Position numbers and translations under genes: made by a program. Shown here piece after piece: positions 35,394 through 44,375 of a stretch of DNA of 64,000 nt (positions are counted from its first letter, which is position 1; the number at the start of each line of letters is the position of its first letter). The notes under the pieces are model-generated. The model searched no databases, was not told where the DNA came from, and was given only the letters and a program-made list of their open reading frames with translations. Source of the DNA: Pseudoalteromonas prydzensis (GTDB taxonomy: Bacteria > Pseudomonadota > Gammaproteobacteria > Enterobacterales > Alteromonadaceae). Location: positions 1 through 64,000 of the forward strand of contig NZ_BDDT01000004.1 of NCBI RefSeq assembly GCF_001661495.1, given 5' to 3'.

Positions 35394-35858
35394 ATGAAAG
35401 AACCCGCTTCACTTGGACAATGTTGTATAGATGATCTTGATCCTGTTCAAGATCTTGGTCGATTAGTGTCTTATTTACGATCGAATTTAGTGACGCACCT
35501 GGATACCGAGTTGATGCCAATGGATTTAACGTCAGCGCAGTACATTGTGGTGGTATTACTTGCTCGCGGTAAGGTGAATACCTTAGCTCAGTTGTGCGAA
35601 CACATGGTGTATGACCGTGGTGCAATGAGCCGTTTGCTGTCACGTTTAGAGGAAAAGGGCTTAGTTGCTAGGCAACAATCTGCGGAAGATCGCCGCTCTA
35701 CGTTACTCTGTTTGACCGAAAAAGGTCAACAGCTTTACCCTGAAATTTTGCCTATCGTAAATAATATTTACCGCACAGCTTTAAGCGACTTTTCTGACGA
35801 TGAAAAGGCACAGTTAGCAAGTTTGTTGTTTAGAGCAATTCATAATTTAAAATCGTAA
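35394..35858 (+). CDS. MarR-family transcriptional regulator
   Basis: This 154-aa winged-helix repressor has the MarR core: TSAQYIVVVLLARGKVNTLAQLCEHM, split across helices, then DRGAMSRLLSRLEEKGLVAR as the recognition helix and wing with RQQSAEDRRSTLLCLTEKG. Such proteins often sense phenolics or oxidants. Two Cys near the N-terminus (GQCC) might be redox-active (speculative). It is divergent from the membrane/coiled-coil gene and 87 bp before a kinase gene, the two most likely local targets. Confidence 0.92.
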   Translation: MKEPASLGQCCIDDLDPVQDLGRLVSYLRSNLVTHLDTELMPMDLTSAQYIVVVLLARGKVNTLAQLCEHMVYDRGAMSRLLSRLEEKGLVARQQSAEDRRSTLLCLTEKGQQLYPEILPIVNNIYRTALSDFSDDEKAQLASLLFRAIHNLKS

Positions 35859-35945
35859 ATTGATCTAACGGTTAGATTGCTGTGAATTCTGAGGTTTGAT
35901 AATATAGTTGCCTAGGCATTTATATTTAACAAATCTCAGGACGTT

Positions 35946-36683
35946 ATGATCGAAGCGACTTTATTACATCAGCTACAACAGCAATTTCCTGCTCATCAAT
36001 TTACAGTTAATAACTTAAAAGTAATGCACAGGGGTCGTTTTGCTAATGCCATTGTGTACCGTTATACCGACTTGCAACTTGATTTAGTGATCAAAGATTT
36101 TCAACACAGTCCTTGGTGGGTGAGAAAAACCTTTGCACCTTTGTCGGTGAATCAAGAGTATAAAGGGCTGGCTCGTTTAGCGGGTATAACTGGAGTGAGC
36201 GGTCGATTTTTGCGATTATCGCCGATTGCTGTTGCCTATGATTATATTGAAGGCACGCCACTTAAGCAGTTAGTACAGCAAAATAAAGTGTTACCTGTAA
36301 GCTTTTTTAAAGACTTTGAACGACTGGTTGCGTTAATGCATCGTCGCGGGGTGGTGCATCTGGATTTACGTAATTTAGGCAATGTATTGTGTAGCTGTGA
36401 TGGTAAACCGTATATTATCGATTTTCAGTCAGCGATACGATATGGACGCTTTCCCCGTTGGCTGCAGCGATTTATGCGCGGTGCTGATATGACTGGTGTT
36501 TATAAAGCATGGGCTAAACTATCTGAGCAACCGCTACCGGATGCTAAAGCAAATTATTTAAGTAATTTTAATCATGTTAGGAAACGTTGGATTTTCAGAG
36601 GTTATCCGCTTCATCGCGCGTATATGTGGGGCTGTGGGGTGGCTACGCAAATTGCCTCTGCCATTATGGAGCGTTTTTTATAA
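35946..36683 (+). CDS. RIO/LPS-kinase-like small protein kinase
   Basis: This 245-aa protein has a compact kinase fold: a catalytic loop with VVHLDLRNLGNVL (near residues 136-148) and a metal-binding IIDFQSAIRYG. VIKDF near 50 would supply the ATP-binding Lys. The pattern resembles lipopolysaccharide core kinases (WaaP/KdkA) and RIO kinases. The C-terminal ~60 residues are Arg/aromatic-rich, which may favour membrane association. The substrate cannot be deduced; it could phosphorylate a cell-envelope lipid or a protein. Confidence 0.75.
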   Translation: MIEATLLHQLQQQFPAHQFTVNNLKVMHRGRFANAIVYRYTDLQLDLVIKDFQHSPWWVRKTFAPLSVNQEYKGLARLAGITGVSGRFLRLSPIAVAYDYIEGTPLKQLVQQNKVLPVSFFKDFERLVALMHRRGVVHLDLRNLGNVLCSCDGKPYIIDFQSAIRYGRFPRWLQRFMRGADMTGVYKAWAKLSEQPLPDAKANYLSNFNHVRKRWIFRGYPLHRAYMWGCGVATQIASAIMERFL

Positions 36684-36706
36684 AGCGCGTAAACGCGCTT
36701 TATAAA
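36677..36706. terminator. Palindromic hairpin between kinase and arabinanase genes
   Basis: A 13-bp AT-flanked stem (36677-36689 with 36694-36706, loop TAAA) overlaps the kinase stop. It stands between convergent genes and could terminate in both directions, although T tails are mixed. Confidence 0.6.
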
Positions 36707-36716
36707 CTTGGTTGCT

Positions 36717-38129
36717 TTAAAATCTTGGCCAACCGTTTGAGTCCCAATTTAATGTACTGATCAGCAGCTTTGGCACACCGTTGTCACCTGCGTCATAGGC
36801 ATGGCGAACCATCACATCAGTATTCAAGATATCTTGACCACCTGGGCCTACCCACTGACTGTTGCCTGCATCTAAAATACTGCCACCACCTGAGAGCATA
36901 TTGTTGCCGTTTTTGTCTAAATAAGGGCCACGAATATCGCTGGCACGGCCATATGCGATACGGTAGGTACTATCGGTGCCCGCACAACATTTGCCCACAG
37001 AGACAAATAAATAGTAATAACCTTGGCGATAAACAATAGTCGGCGCCTCAATACCACCAGAACGACTTGCTAATGAGTAGAGCTGGCCAAATGGTTTCAT
37101 GGTCATCGGGTTTATACGCATTAATTTGATGCCTGAATTCCATGAGCCGAAAACTAACCATGGTGCACCATCTTTTGCGACGACTAAGTCAGGGTCAATG
37201 GCATTGTAGTTATTGCTGTTAGTGGTATTAATCACTAAACCATCATCTCGCCAGCTACCTGCTGACACGCTAGTGGCAGAGGTTAAGCCTATTGCTGACA
37301 CCCGAGAGCCGAAAGTTGATATTGAATAATAAAGCCAACTACGACCATTGTAGCTTTTAAGCTCCGGAGCCCAAACATCAATACCGTCATGCTCTGGCAC
37401 ATAGTTAGCCCACCAGTTTAAACCATTGGGGAAAATCGCTGCTGCGTCATTCCAGGCAACTCCATCATTTGACCACTTTCCGGCGATGCCAGGGCCAGTT
37501 TGAAATACCCACCACGTGCCATTTTCGTAACTTATAGTTGGATCGTGAGTCACTAAACTGCCTGTTAATGGCCAATGATCTGCTGCGCCATTGGTAGTTG
37601 AAGGATCGAAAGGCGCAGACTCGACGTTAGCGAGCTTGTTAAGCTGCCAAAGCTGTGCATCACTACCGTTATAGGCCCATTGGCTGATGTTAGCGCCATC
37701 GTTGCCGTTAAATTCAAACAAATCGAGCGCTTTGCCACTATTGGCATTGATAAAGCTAACATAACCACTGCCATTGTCATTGATTTGCCAGTGCTGAGTG
37801 GCAACACCTGAGTACTCATATTGTGCGACATTCGCGCCATCAGCCGTTGACCAGTCATATACTTCCATGGCTTTACCACTGTTTAGGTTGATCACCGAGT
37901 AGTTATTGCCGCCAACGTTGGTAATGATCCAGCGTTGAGTATTATGTTGATTTGCAGCCCATTGGCTTATATTTGCGCCATCATTGCTTTGCGCGCTACT
38001 AACTTCGACAAGTTTGGCGCTGTATTTTGATTGAATAGTGTAAACACCGTTATCAATTGCATAAGCACCATTAGCACAAAAACCAACGGCTATACATGCG
38101 GCGGCTATTCCTTTATTGGAAAATATCAT
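36717..38129 (-). CDS. GH43 arabinanase with N-terminal ricin-type lectin domain
   Basis: This 470-aa secreted enzyme is predicted to cut alpha-1,5-arabinan. A signal peptide (1-24, ending in AYA) leads into a ricin B lectin (CBM13-like) domain at about 25-165, seen as repeated GANISQWA, NxxQxW and SGKAxxxxxW/F motifs. The GH43 five-bladed propeller follows, with THDPTIS (general base Asp), AIDPDLV and GIEAPTIV (acid Glu). The architecture matches subfamily 5-type endo-arabinanases, by recognition only. It is monocistronic; no arabinose genes are adjacent. Confidence 0.9.
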   Translation of the reverse strand: MIFSNKGIAAACIAVGFCANGAYAIDNGVYTIQSKYSAKLVEVSSAQSNDGANISQWAANQHNTQRWIITNVGGNNYSVINLNSGKAMEVYDWSTADGANVAQYEYSGVATQHWQINDNGSGYVSFINANSGKALDLFEFNGNDGANISQWAYNGSDAQLWQLNKLANVESAPFDPSTTNGAADHWPLTGSLVTHDPTISYENGTWWVFQTGPGIAGKWSNDGVAWNDAAAIFPNGLNWWANYVPEHDGIDVWAPELKSYNGRSWLYYSISTFGSRVSAIGLTSATSVSAGSWRDDGLVINTTNSNNYNAIDPDLVVAKDGAPWLVFGSWNSGIKLMRINPMTMKPFGQLYSLASRSGGIEAPTIVYRQGYYYLFVSVGKCCAGTDSTYRIAYGRASDIRGPYLDKNGNNMLSGGGSILDAGNSQWVGPGGQDILNTDVMVRHAYDAGDNGVPKLLISTLNWDSNGWPRF

Positions 38130-38332
38130 TGTGTCTCCAAATTATTGTGTGTGAATTGTAGTGTTAGCGAAGGGGATAATTACCACCTCGCTATTTATAA
38201 TACTTTATTATATTAATACATTTGTAAAGGGTTTGTTTTTGCAGTGTTTAATAAAGGTTAAAAAATAGTGATTTAGGCTGATTTTTATAGACGAGAATTG
38301 ACTACGAGTAACGTTAAGGGGAAGAGGGGGGC

Positions 38333-38357
38333 AGCTTAGGGCAAGGCACCCTAAGCT
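38333..38357. other. 9-bp inverted repeat beyond the PepSY-linked gene
   Basis: AGCTTAGGG (38333-38341) and CCCTAAGCT (38349-38357) form a stem with a 7-nt loop, just beyond the stop at 38364 on the minus strand. There is no T tract, so termination is uncertain. Confidence 0.5.
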
Positions 38358-38363
38358 AGCTGA

Positions 38364-38834
38364 TTACTGTTGTATTAACTGACTTGGGATTGTCCAGTGT
38401 TGAACGAGTTCTTTACCTTGCCAAGTTTGAATAGTTACCCACAGTTTGTCACCTTTACTAATAGTTGCAGATGCAATTGCATGGGCGTGTTGCCCGTGAT
38501 TGGTACCGTGCATAATGCCTTCATCTCCCTTTGCAAACTCACTCAGTGGCAAAGGTTGTGGGCCTATATTTAAATAAGCTTGGCGAATGTTACTGATGTC
38601 GCCTTGGTTAAACGCTAAAAAGAAATCTTTTACATATTCGTTATGGTGTGAATACGGTTGCTTCATATTTAGCGGCATCGGCGCTATTTTAAATTCACCT
38701 ACTGTTTGTTCTTGCCATAGATCAGGAAAGGTTGGGTTCAAAGCCTGATAAATATAGATGCAAGGCAGCACTAAAATCAGTGCATTAAATAAATACTTGT
38801 TACGTTGCCACCAGGTTGTTTGTAAGCGTGCCAT
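38364..38834 (-). CDS. Membrane-anchored protein linked to the PepSY/TonB-receptor locus
   Basis: This 156-aa protein has an N-terminal anchor helix (about residues 13-30) and a mostly polar, His-containing periplasmic part, including GTNHGQHAHAIASATISKGDKLWVTIQTW. I do not recognise a family, but the position suggests an accessory to iron or siderophore uptake. Its ATG overlaps the TAA of the PepSY gene by one base. The His-rich segment could bind metal (inference). Confidence 0.65.
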   Translation of the reverse strand: MARLQTTWWQRNKYLFNALILVLPCIYIYQALNPTFPDLWQEQTVGEFKIAPMPLNMKQPYSHHNEYVKDFFLAFNQGDISNIRQAYLNIGPQPLPLSEFAKGDEGIMHGTNHGQHAHAIASATISKGDKLWVTIQTWQGKELVQHWTIPSQLIQQ

Positions 38835-39976
38835 TAGTTAGCCTCCGCAGTATCGTTAATAGTTACAGGGCTCGGCAGCTTCGCTTTAACAAGTTTTTTT
38901 GAATACATCATAAAGCCGGTAATTGACATACCACTTAAAATTACGCCAAATAGGAACCAAATTATTTTGGTCCAGATACCACCAATTGTGCCGTAATGTA
39001 ATGGATCTGCTATGTGTGACAGGGTTTGCAATGTACTCATGGTTTCCGGGCTTTTACTTGAAGCGATTTCAGCAGTCCACGGATTGATTGCTGTAGAATA
39101 TGCATAGCCATCATAAAAAATAGTATCACCGGCACCCATGATGCTATACATACCGCGGTTATGCTCAGGAAGCATGATGTATGTAGGAGTAAACTCACTA
39201 AACCGGTTTTTAGTAATCGAAATTGCACTGTCTAAATCAATTGCTTTTGCAGTACTTGCACTTGGTAATTGAGCTTCGCTTACAATCGGTGCATGCTCTT
39301 CAATATCAATTTCGTTATGCCACATAATAGCTTGAGCTAAATACCACAGCCCAGTTAAACTCATAATCGCCATAAACCAAATAGACCAAACACCGCCCAT
39401 TGTGTGTAAATCTTTTAATAACGTTTTACTGCCTTGATTAAAGCGGATTTTAGGTTGAATGAAAGCACGCCAAAAGCTTTTATAAATTATTAAGCCAGTT
39501 ACTAAAGCACCCAAAGTCACAAATGCCATGGCACTGACAAGGTAGTAGCCAACGCTATAGCCTTCTTGCCATGGAAAATATAACCAGCTGTGTAAAGTGC
39601 GCATAAACTCGATGAATGAAGTTGTTTGATAGACCGCTTGTACTTCACCAGTGTATTGATTTACATAGGCTGTTGCGTATGGTTTATCGGTATCAGTAAA
39701 AATAATTGCATTGACCAAATAAGGCTCGTAGCTAAGCACACTCATAACATCAGCTGTTGGGTGCTCTTTTATTAAGCTGTCAATAAGCGCTTGCTTAGAT
39801 TGTTCAGGTAAGTTATCAGGGTTACTCGCACGTGCTTGTGAATTTGTTAGCCAGGTTAATTCGTGGCTGATCACCGAAATAGTGCCTGTTACACAAATAA
39901 AACAGAATAACACCCACACTGGTAGCGAGAACCAGCCATGTAATTGAAACCAAAATCGCTTACTTAGTTTTGCCAT
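38834..39976 (-). CDS. PepSY-associated transmembrane protein
   Basis: This 380-aa inner-membrane protein has the PepSY_TM pattern: LHGWFSLPVWVLFCFICVTG for the first helix, LHSWLYFPWQEGYSVGYYLV, HTMGGVWSIWFMAIMSLTGLWY and a C-terminal helix. Such proteins occur with TonB-dependent siderophore receptors and are thought to act as reductases or processing factors for ferric-siderophores. ATG 39976 (AAGG 6-9 nt upstream) is preferred over an in-frame TTG two codons earlier. It is divergent from the receptor gene across ~100 bp that hold a Fur-box candidate. Confidence 0.88.
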   Translation of the reverse strand: MAKLSKRFWFQLHGWFSLPVWVLFCFICVTGTISVISHELTWLTNSQARASNPDNLPEQSKQALIDSLIKEHPTADVMSVLSYEPYLVNAIIFTDTDKPYATAYVNQYTGEVQAVYQTTSFIEFMRTLHSWLYFPWQEGYSVGYYLVSAMAFVTLGALVTGLIIYKSFWRAFIQPKIRFNQGSKTLLKDLHTMGGVWSIWFMAIMSLTGLWYLAQAIMWHNEIDIEEHAPIVSEAQLPSASTAKAIDLDSAISITKNRFSEFTPTYIMLPEHNRGMYSIMGAGDTIFYDGYAYSTAINPWTAEIASSKSPETMSTLQTLSHIADPLHYGTIGGIWTKIIWFLFGVILSGMSITGFMMYSKKLVKAKLPSPVTINDTAEAN

Positions 39977-39989
39977 TATCAACCTTTAT

Positions 39990-40008
39990 CTAAATGATAT
40001 TTATTATT
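39990..40008. promoter_or_regulatory. Fur box candidate between PepSY and receptor genes
   Basis: AATGATATTTATTATT (39993-40008) agrees at 13 of 16 positions with the right-hand 16 bases of the 19-bp Fur consensus. It sits between the divergent iron-uptake genes. The first three consensus bases do not match, so binding affinity may be modest. Confidence 0.5.
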
Positions 40009-40077
40009 GTTTGTGTTGTGTTTGAGTAATTGTACTATTAAACTATGGCAAATTTCAATTTATCGGTAGGGATAAAA

Positions 40078-42243
40078 ATGCAGTTAAGCGGGATAAATAC
40101 ACGATTCAGTGCGGTTTCATTGGCTTTGTATACACTTTTTAATTCTTCTGTAGTGTTTGCAAATGACGTGAACGAAATAAAAAAAGATCAAGATTTAGAA
40201 GTTATCACCATCAAAAGTCAACGAGGTTTGATTTCATACATGAGTGCATCTGGGGCTAAATCAGATGTGCCAATTATTGAAACTCCATTATCTGTTTCTG
40301 TTTTAACGCAAGAGCGAATTGAAGATTTAGGCGCATTAACTATTCAAGATGCAATTGGTTATGTGTCTGGTTTATATAACGGTCCATACGGTGTTGATAC
40401 CCGTGGCGATTGGTCGGTTATTCGTGGTGTATCGCCCGTACAATACCTAGATGGCTTAAAATCGTTGTATGGTAGTTATAATAATGTTCGTACTAACCCT
40501 TATGGATTGTCGCAAATTGAAATACTAAAAGGGCCGAGCTCAGTACTTTATGGACAGGGGTCAATTGGCGGAATTGTTAACTTAGTCAGTAAAAAACCAG
40601 AAGCTGAAACATCAGGGCAGCTTTGGGGGCAAGTTGGTAATTATTCGCGTAAACAAGTTGCGGGAGATATTACTGGTGCTTTAAATGACGATGAGTCAGT
40701 ACTTGGCCGTGTTGTTGGTTTATGGCGTGAAAGTGACACGCAAACTGATTATGTGCCAGATAACAGTATTGTGCTTTCTCCATCATTAACCTGGTATGCC
40801 ACTGATGATACAAAAATAACGCTATTAACTAATTGGCAAAAGAATGAATCAGGCACGAGTACCTCGTTCTTACCTCACTCAGGCACTATTTTAGAAAACG
40901 AAAACGGCAAAATTCCATCAAACCGTTTTGTTTCTGAGCCGGGTTTTGATCGTTATGATACTGAGCAAGCGTCAATCACTGCGATTTTAGAGCAAAATAT
41001 TAATGCTGATTGGCAGTTTAAACTTGCTGCGCGTTACACCGATAGTCATGCTGATTATCATACGATTTATGGTTGGCCACCTAAATTTTTAGAAGATGGG
41101 CGCAGCGTCAAGCGAGTGTCTTATCTTAGCTCCGCTGATTCGCGGGCTATTGCCAGTGATGCCCAGTTTCATGGCAATATAATAACCGGTAATATTGAGC
41201 ACACAATAGTGATGGGGTTTGATTATCAAAATGCGTATACCGATAACGATTCATACTCAGGGCTTGCTGGCACGTTAGACTTATTTGATCCGCAATATGG
41301 CCAAGTCGCTAATTTACCAACGGTAGATGATATCGTTGATTATGACTCGTCAAAGGTTTATCAAACTGGCTTATATATTCAAGACAGTATGAAAATTGCT
41401 GATAAGTGGATAGTCTCAACAGCATTACGTCGCGATAAAGCAACAACAAACCCTGAAAACGGCAAAAGTGAGTCACAGTATGCGACCACCGGTCGTTTAG
41501 GCTTGATGTATTTATTTGACTCAGGGGTTTCACCGTATGCAAGTTATAGTGAATCATTTGAACCATTAATAGGTCAAGATGCTTACGGTAATGCATTCGA
41601 ACCAAAAACGGGTGAGCAAGTTGAAGCGGGCTTAAAATATCAACCCGCAGGCACAGAGCATTTATTAACGGCTGCGGTGTATCACATTGTTGAGCAAAAC
41701 CGCACTACCAGCTTACCAGCTGACCAGGTGGGTAATGCAAATCTTATTGACCCTAATGGAAAAATTCAGCAAGGTGAGGTAACAGTTAAAGGTATTGAAT
41801 TAGAAGCACAATTAGCGTGGGATACAGTCGATGTTTACGCATCTTATGCATATACCGACGGCTATGTAAGTCAAAGTAATACTCTTGGTGAAGATGGTGC
41901 AGAGTTAAGTGCATTACCAGATCAGCAAGCGTCTATTTGGAGTACTTGGCGACCAGAGTCATTGAACGGCTTTAAAATGGGCTTTGGAGCACGTTACGTT
42001 GGTGAAACATCAGATGGAAGTGCCTATGTTGAAATGAATAATATGGTTTTAAATGACCCTATTAAAACAGATAACTATACTTTATTTGATGCTATGGTTG
42101 GTTATGATTTTGATGACTATAGTTTTAGTTTACAAGCGCAAAACTTAACGGATAAAACAGTGATTACATCATGTTTAGCGCGTGGAGATTGCTTCTATGG
42201 TCAACGCAGAACTGTAACTGCGAATGTGCGCTATAAGTTTTAA
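40078..42243 (+). CDS. TonB-dependent siderophore receptor
   Basis: This 721-aa outer-membrane receptor imports a ferric-siderophore-type ligand using TonB. It has a signal peptide (cleavage near VFA-ND), a TonB-box-like EVITIKS, the plug domain (IIETPLSVSVLTQERIEDLG, then ILKGPSSVLYGQGSIGGIVN), and a beta barrel ending in the outer-membrane signature NVRYKF. The plug motifs match the FhuA/FhuE-type siderophore subgroup; the ligand is unknown. I start it at ATG 40078, behind TAGGGA, since this yields a proper signal peptide, rather than at ATG 40045. Confidence 0.92.
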   Translation: MQLSGINTRFSAVSLALYTLFNSSVVFANDVNEIKKDQDLEVITIKSQRGLISYMSASGAKSDVPIIETPLSVSVLTQERIEDLGALTIQDAIGYVSGLYNGPYGVDTRGDWSVIRGVSPVQYLDGLKSLYGSYNNVRTNPYGLSQIEILKGPSSVLYGQGSIGGIVNLVSKKPEAETSGQLWGQVGNYSRKQVAGDITGALNDDESVLGRVVGLWRESDTQTDYVPDNSIVLSPSLTWYATDDTKITLLTNWQKNESGTSTSFLPHSGTILENENGKIPSNRFVSEPGFDRYDTEQASITAILEQNINADWQFKLAARYTDSHADYHTIYGWPPKFLEDGRSVKRVSYLSSADSRAIASDAQFHGNIITGNIEHTIVMGFDYQNAYTDNDSYSGLAGTLDLFDPQYGQVANLPTVDDIVDYDSSKVYQTGLYIQDSMKIADKWIVSTALRRDKATTNPENGKSESQYATTGRLGLMYLFDSGVSPYASYSESFEPLIGQDAYGNAFEPKTGEQVEAGLKYQPAGTEHLLTAAVYHIVEQNRTTSLPADQVGNANLIDPNGKIQQGEVTVKGIELEAQLAWDTVDVYASYAYTDGYVSQSNTLGEDGAELSALPDQQASIWSTWRPESLNGFKMGFGARYVGETSDGSAYVEMNNMVLNDPIKTDNYTLFDAMVGYDFDDYSFSLQAQNLTDKTVITSCLARGDCFYGQRRTVTANVRYKF

Positions 42244-42264
42244 AGCTGTACTATAACTAGCCGT

Positions 42265-42295
42265 AAAAAGGGAGCCGTCAGCGGCTCCCTTTTTA
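42265..42295 (+). terminator. Terminator after the TonB-dependent receptor
   Basis: AAAAAGGGAGCCG (42265-42277) and CGGCTCCCTTTTT (42282-42294) form a perfect 13-bp stem with a TCAG loop and T-rich tail. The mirrored A run also allows termination on the minus strand for the convergent mscS gene. Confidence 0.92.
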
Positions 42296-42305
42296 TATAC
42301 TGCAT

Positions 42306-43142
42306 TTAACTATCAAGATCGTGTTTATTAATAGTAACAATGCGTTGTGGGAATGGAATTTCAATATCGGCACCTTGAATCGCACTATATACACCACCGT
42401 TTACGGCCAGCTTGGTTTCAATTATTTTCGTCGTTGGCACCCAGTAGCGATAGCTAATAGTTACGCCGCTGTCAGCAAAACGTTCAATACCAACTTGTGA
42501 AAGCGGTTCACTTGCGACTAACTCATGGTCTTTTAATACGTTTTCTATAAGCTCTATAGCATGCTCAGCACTGGCATTATAGGCAATATCAATTTCACCT
42601 TTTACTAATGAATAATTAAAGGAGTTATGCAGTATTTCGCCAACGATGTGTTTGTTAGGAATAGTAATTTCGACTTTTTCTTCGTTGATCAAAATGGTGT
42701 AACCTAACTCAATGGTTTTTACTTGACCGCTGACATTTTTAACTTCAATCGTGTCACCAACAACAAAGGGACGTGTCGCGATAATCGCTAAGCCCGCACC
42801 ATAATTTGATAACATGCCTTGTAATGCTAAACCTGCGCCTAAAGATGCTGCGCCAATTGCAGCAACAAATGGGGTGACACTAATACCTATTTTACCCAAC
42901 GCGATAATAACAAACATGATGATCAATAATACTTTGACTACATTACTGACAAAATTAGTGAGAGTGATATCGATATTATTGCGTGCCATTAATGCGGCGA
43001 CCATCTTCGATATTTTTTGTGCTACCCATAAACCAAAAATCAAAATGAGTAATGCACCAACTAGCTGCATACTGTATTTAACAAGGTACTCGCTGATCAT
43101 GGTGTAGTATTTTTCGACTTGCTGTATTTCTGAACTGATCAT
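42306..43142 (-). CDS. mscS: MscS-type mechanosensitive channel
   Basis: This 278-aa protein is close to canonical MscS in length and domain order: helices at about 28-50, 66-88 and 92-125, with the pore helix AAIGAASLGAGLALQGMLSNYGAG typical of true MscS (split here by family numbering), then RPFVVGDTIEV and the cytoplasmic cage ending in IPFPQR. It lies 37 bp behind lrgB on the same strand, so co-transcription with lrgAB is likely. ATG 43142 and GTG 43145 are equally possible starts. Confidence 0.93.
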   Translation of the reverse strand: MISSEIQQVEKYYTMISEYLVKYSMQLVGALLILIFGLWVAQKISKMVAALMARNNIDITLTNFVSNVVKVLLIIMFVIIALGKIGISVTPFVAAIGAASLGAGLALQGMLSNYGAGLAIIATRPFVVGDTIEVKNVSGQVKTIELGYTILINEEKVEITIPNKHIVGEILHNSFNYSLVKGEIDIAYNASAEHAIELIENVLKDHELVASEPLSQVGIERFADSGVTISYRYWVPTTKIIETKLAVNGGVYSAIQGADIEIPFPQRIVTINKHDLDS

Positions 43143-43182
43143 CACATGGCCATAAATAATTTGCTTGAAGTATTACTGCGTA

Positions 43183-43890
43183 TCATAGCAGAGCTTGACT
43201 TAAAAATGGATAAAGTAACGGCACGATTAACGCGGTTAGTAATGCGCTTAATGCCATCGCCACAGACGCAAATGCGCCAATGCGTGGGTGCTCGACAAGT
43301 GCAGCAGCAGTGCCAATAGCATGAAACGCCGTGCCAATTGCGACGCCTTGTGCCTGATGATTATGAACTCCCAGCAAGCGTAAAATTAGTAAGGCGAATA
43401 AAGCGCCGAGTAAGCCGATAAAAATCACCATCGCTGCTGCTAATGAAGCAATACCACCAAGCGAATCTGTAACGAGTAGTGTAATAGGCGTGGTGACTGA
43501 TAACGCAGCAACCGAAGCGGCTAATTGTGACTCTACTGAAAATGCCCAGCTAAGTAGTGTGGCAATAAAAGTGGCATTGATAATGCCTAAAGTGCAACTG
43601 CTGACGATGAGTAAAAAGTTTTTTCGTACATGCACAAACTGTTGATACAACGGCAGCGCCAAAGCAACAATCGCAGGCTCTAACAAGCTACTTAATAACT
43701 GACTATGCGAAGCAAACTGTGTGTAGGGCAGTTTTAAACTGACTAATAAAATGCCAATCAGTGTAATGGTAATAAAAACTGGGTTAGTTAATGCTTTATA
43801 TAAAGGATTAGTGATCGATGAATTGAGTTTTTTTAGTCCTAGAAATAGCGAAATAATCACAGGAACACTTAACCACCAAAGCTCAATCAT
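43183..43890 (-). CDS. lrgB: LrgB-family membrane protein
   Basis: This 235-aa multi-helix membrane protein of the LrgB/YohK family is thought to cooperate with holin-like LrgA in controlling autolysis or small-metabolite export. Family-typical segments are LLEPAIVALALPLYQQ, SVAALSVTTPITLLV and GTAFHAIGTAAAL. I start it at ATG 43890, giving an 8-bp overlap with lrgA (ATGATTGA) and translational coupling; a longer in-frame start at 43914 is less natural. Confidence 0.9.
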   Translation of the reverse strand: MIELWWLSVPVIISLFLGLKKLNSSITNPLYKALTNPVFITITLIGILLVSLKLPYTQFASHSQLLSSLLEPAIVALALPLYQQFVHVRKNFLLIVSSCTLGIINATFIATLLSWAFSVESQLAASVAALSVTTPITLLVTDSLGGIASLAAAMVIFIGLLGALFALLILRLLGVHNHQAQGVAIGTAFHAIGTAAALVEHPRIGAFASVAMALSALLTALIVPLLYPFLSQALL

Positions 43891-44251
43891 GTTCAACCCG
43901 ACCTTTAAAAGCACAGATCAGTGTGGCAATCAGTAACAAGCTGGTCAATGGCACTAAAATGATCACGGCACTTAAAAACTGCCATTGTTGAGCAATGATG
44001 CCAAGATGCTCTATAAAGCCGACCCCCGCGGGAATGAAAAACAACGGCATAAAATTTAATAAAGGTTTAGCACAAGGTGCCAAATAATGTTCTTTAACAA
44101 CCTTAGTTAACAATAAAATAAGCAGTATCAGCATGGCTAATAAAGGGGCAGGAAAACTGCCTTGTAGCCAATGCATAATTATTTTTGCTGCCGCTAAACA
44201 GCCCAAAATTAACGAGCTACTAAGCAAATAGGGGAACAGTTTTTTTAGCAC
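43883..44251 (-). CDS. lrgA: LrgA/CidA-type holin-like protein
   Basis: This 122-aa protein has four hydrophobic helices and the LrgA/CidA core: SFPAPLLAMLILLILL, then LLNFMPLFFIPAGVGFIEH, the most conserved part of the family. The C-terminus is short and polar. It is the promoter-proximal gene of lrgA-lrgB-mscS. No LytTR or LysR regulator, the usual controllers of such operons, is adjacent. Confidence 0.9.
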   Translation of the reverse strand: MLKKLFPYLLSSSLILGCLAAAKIIMHWLQGSFPAPLLAMLILLILLLTKVVKEHYLAPCAKPLLNFMPLFFIPAGVGFIEHLGIIAQQWQFLSAVIILVPLTSLLLIATLICAFKGRVEHD

Positions 44252-44375
44252 AGTGGTTTACGTATCCATTGATAATTTACTTACTGGGTCGTACTAAACT
44301 TCATCATGTATCGTGATTTTACGCTATGCGACTTATTGCTAACCAGTCACTGCACAAAGTGACTGCGCAATTATG

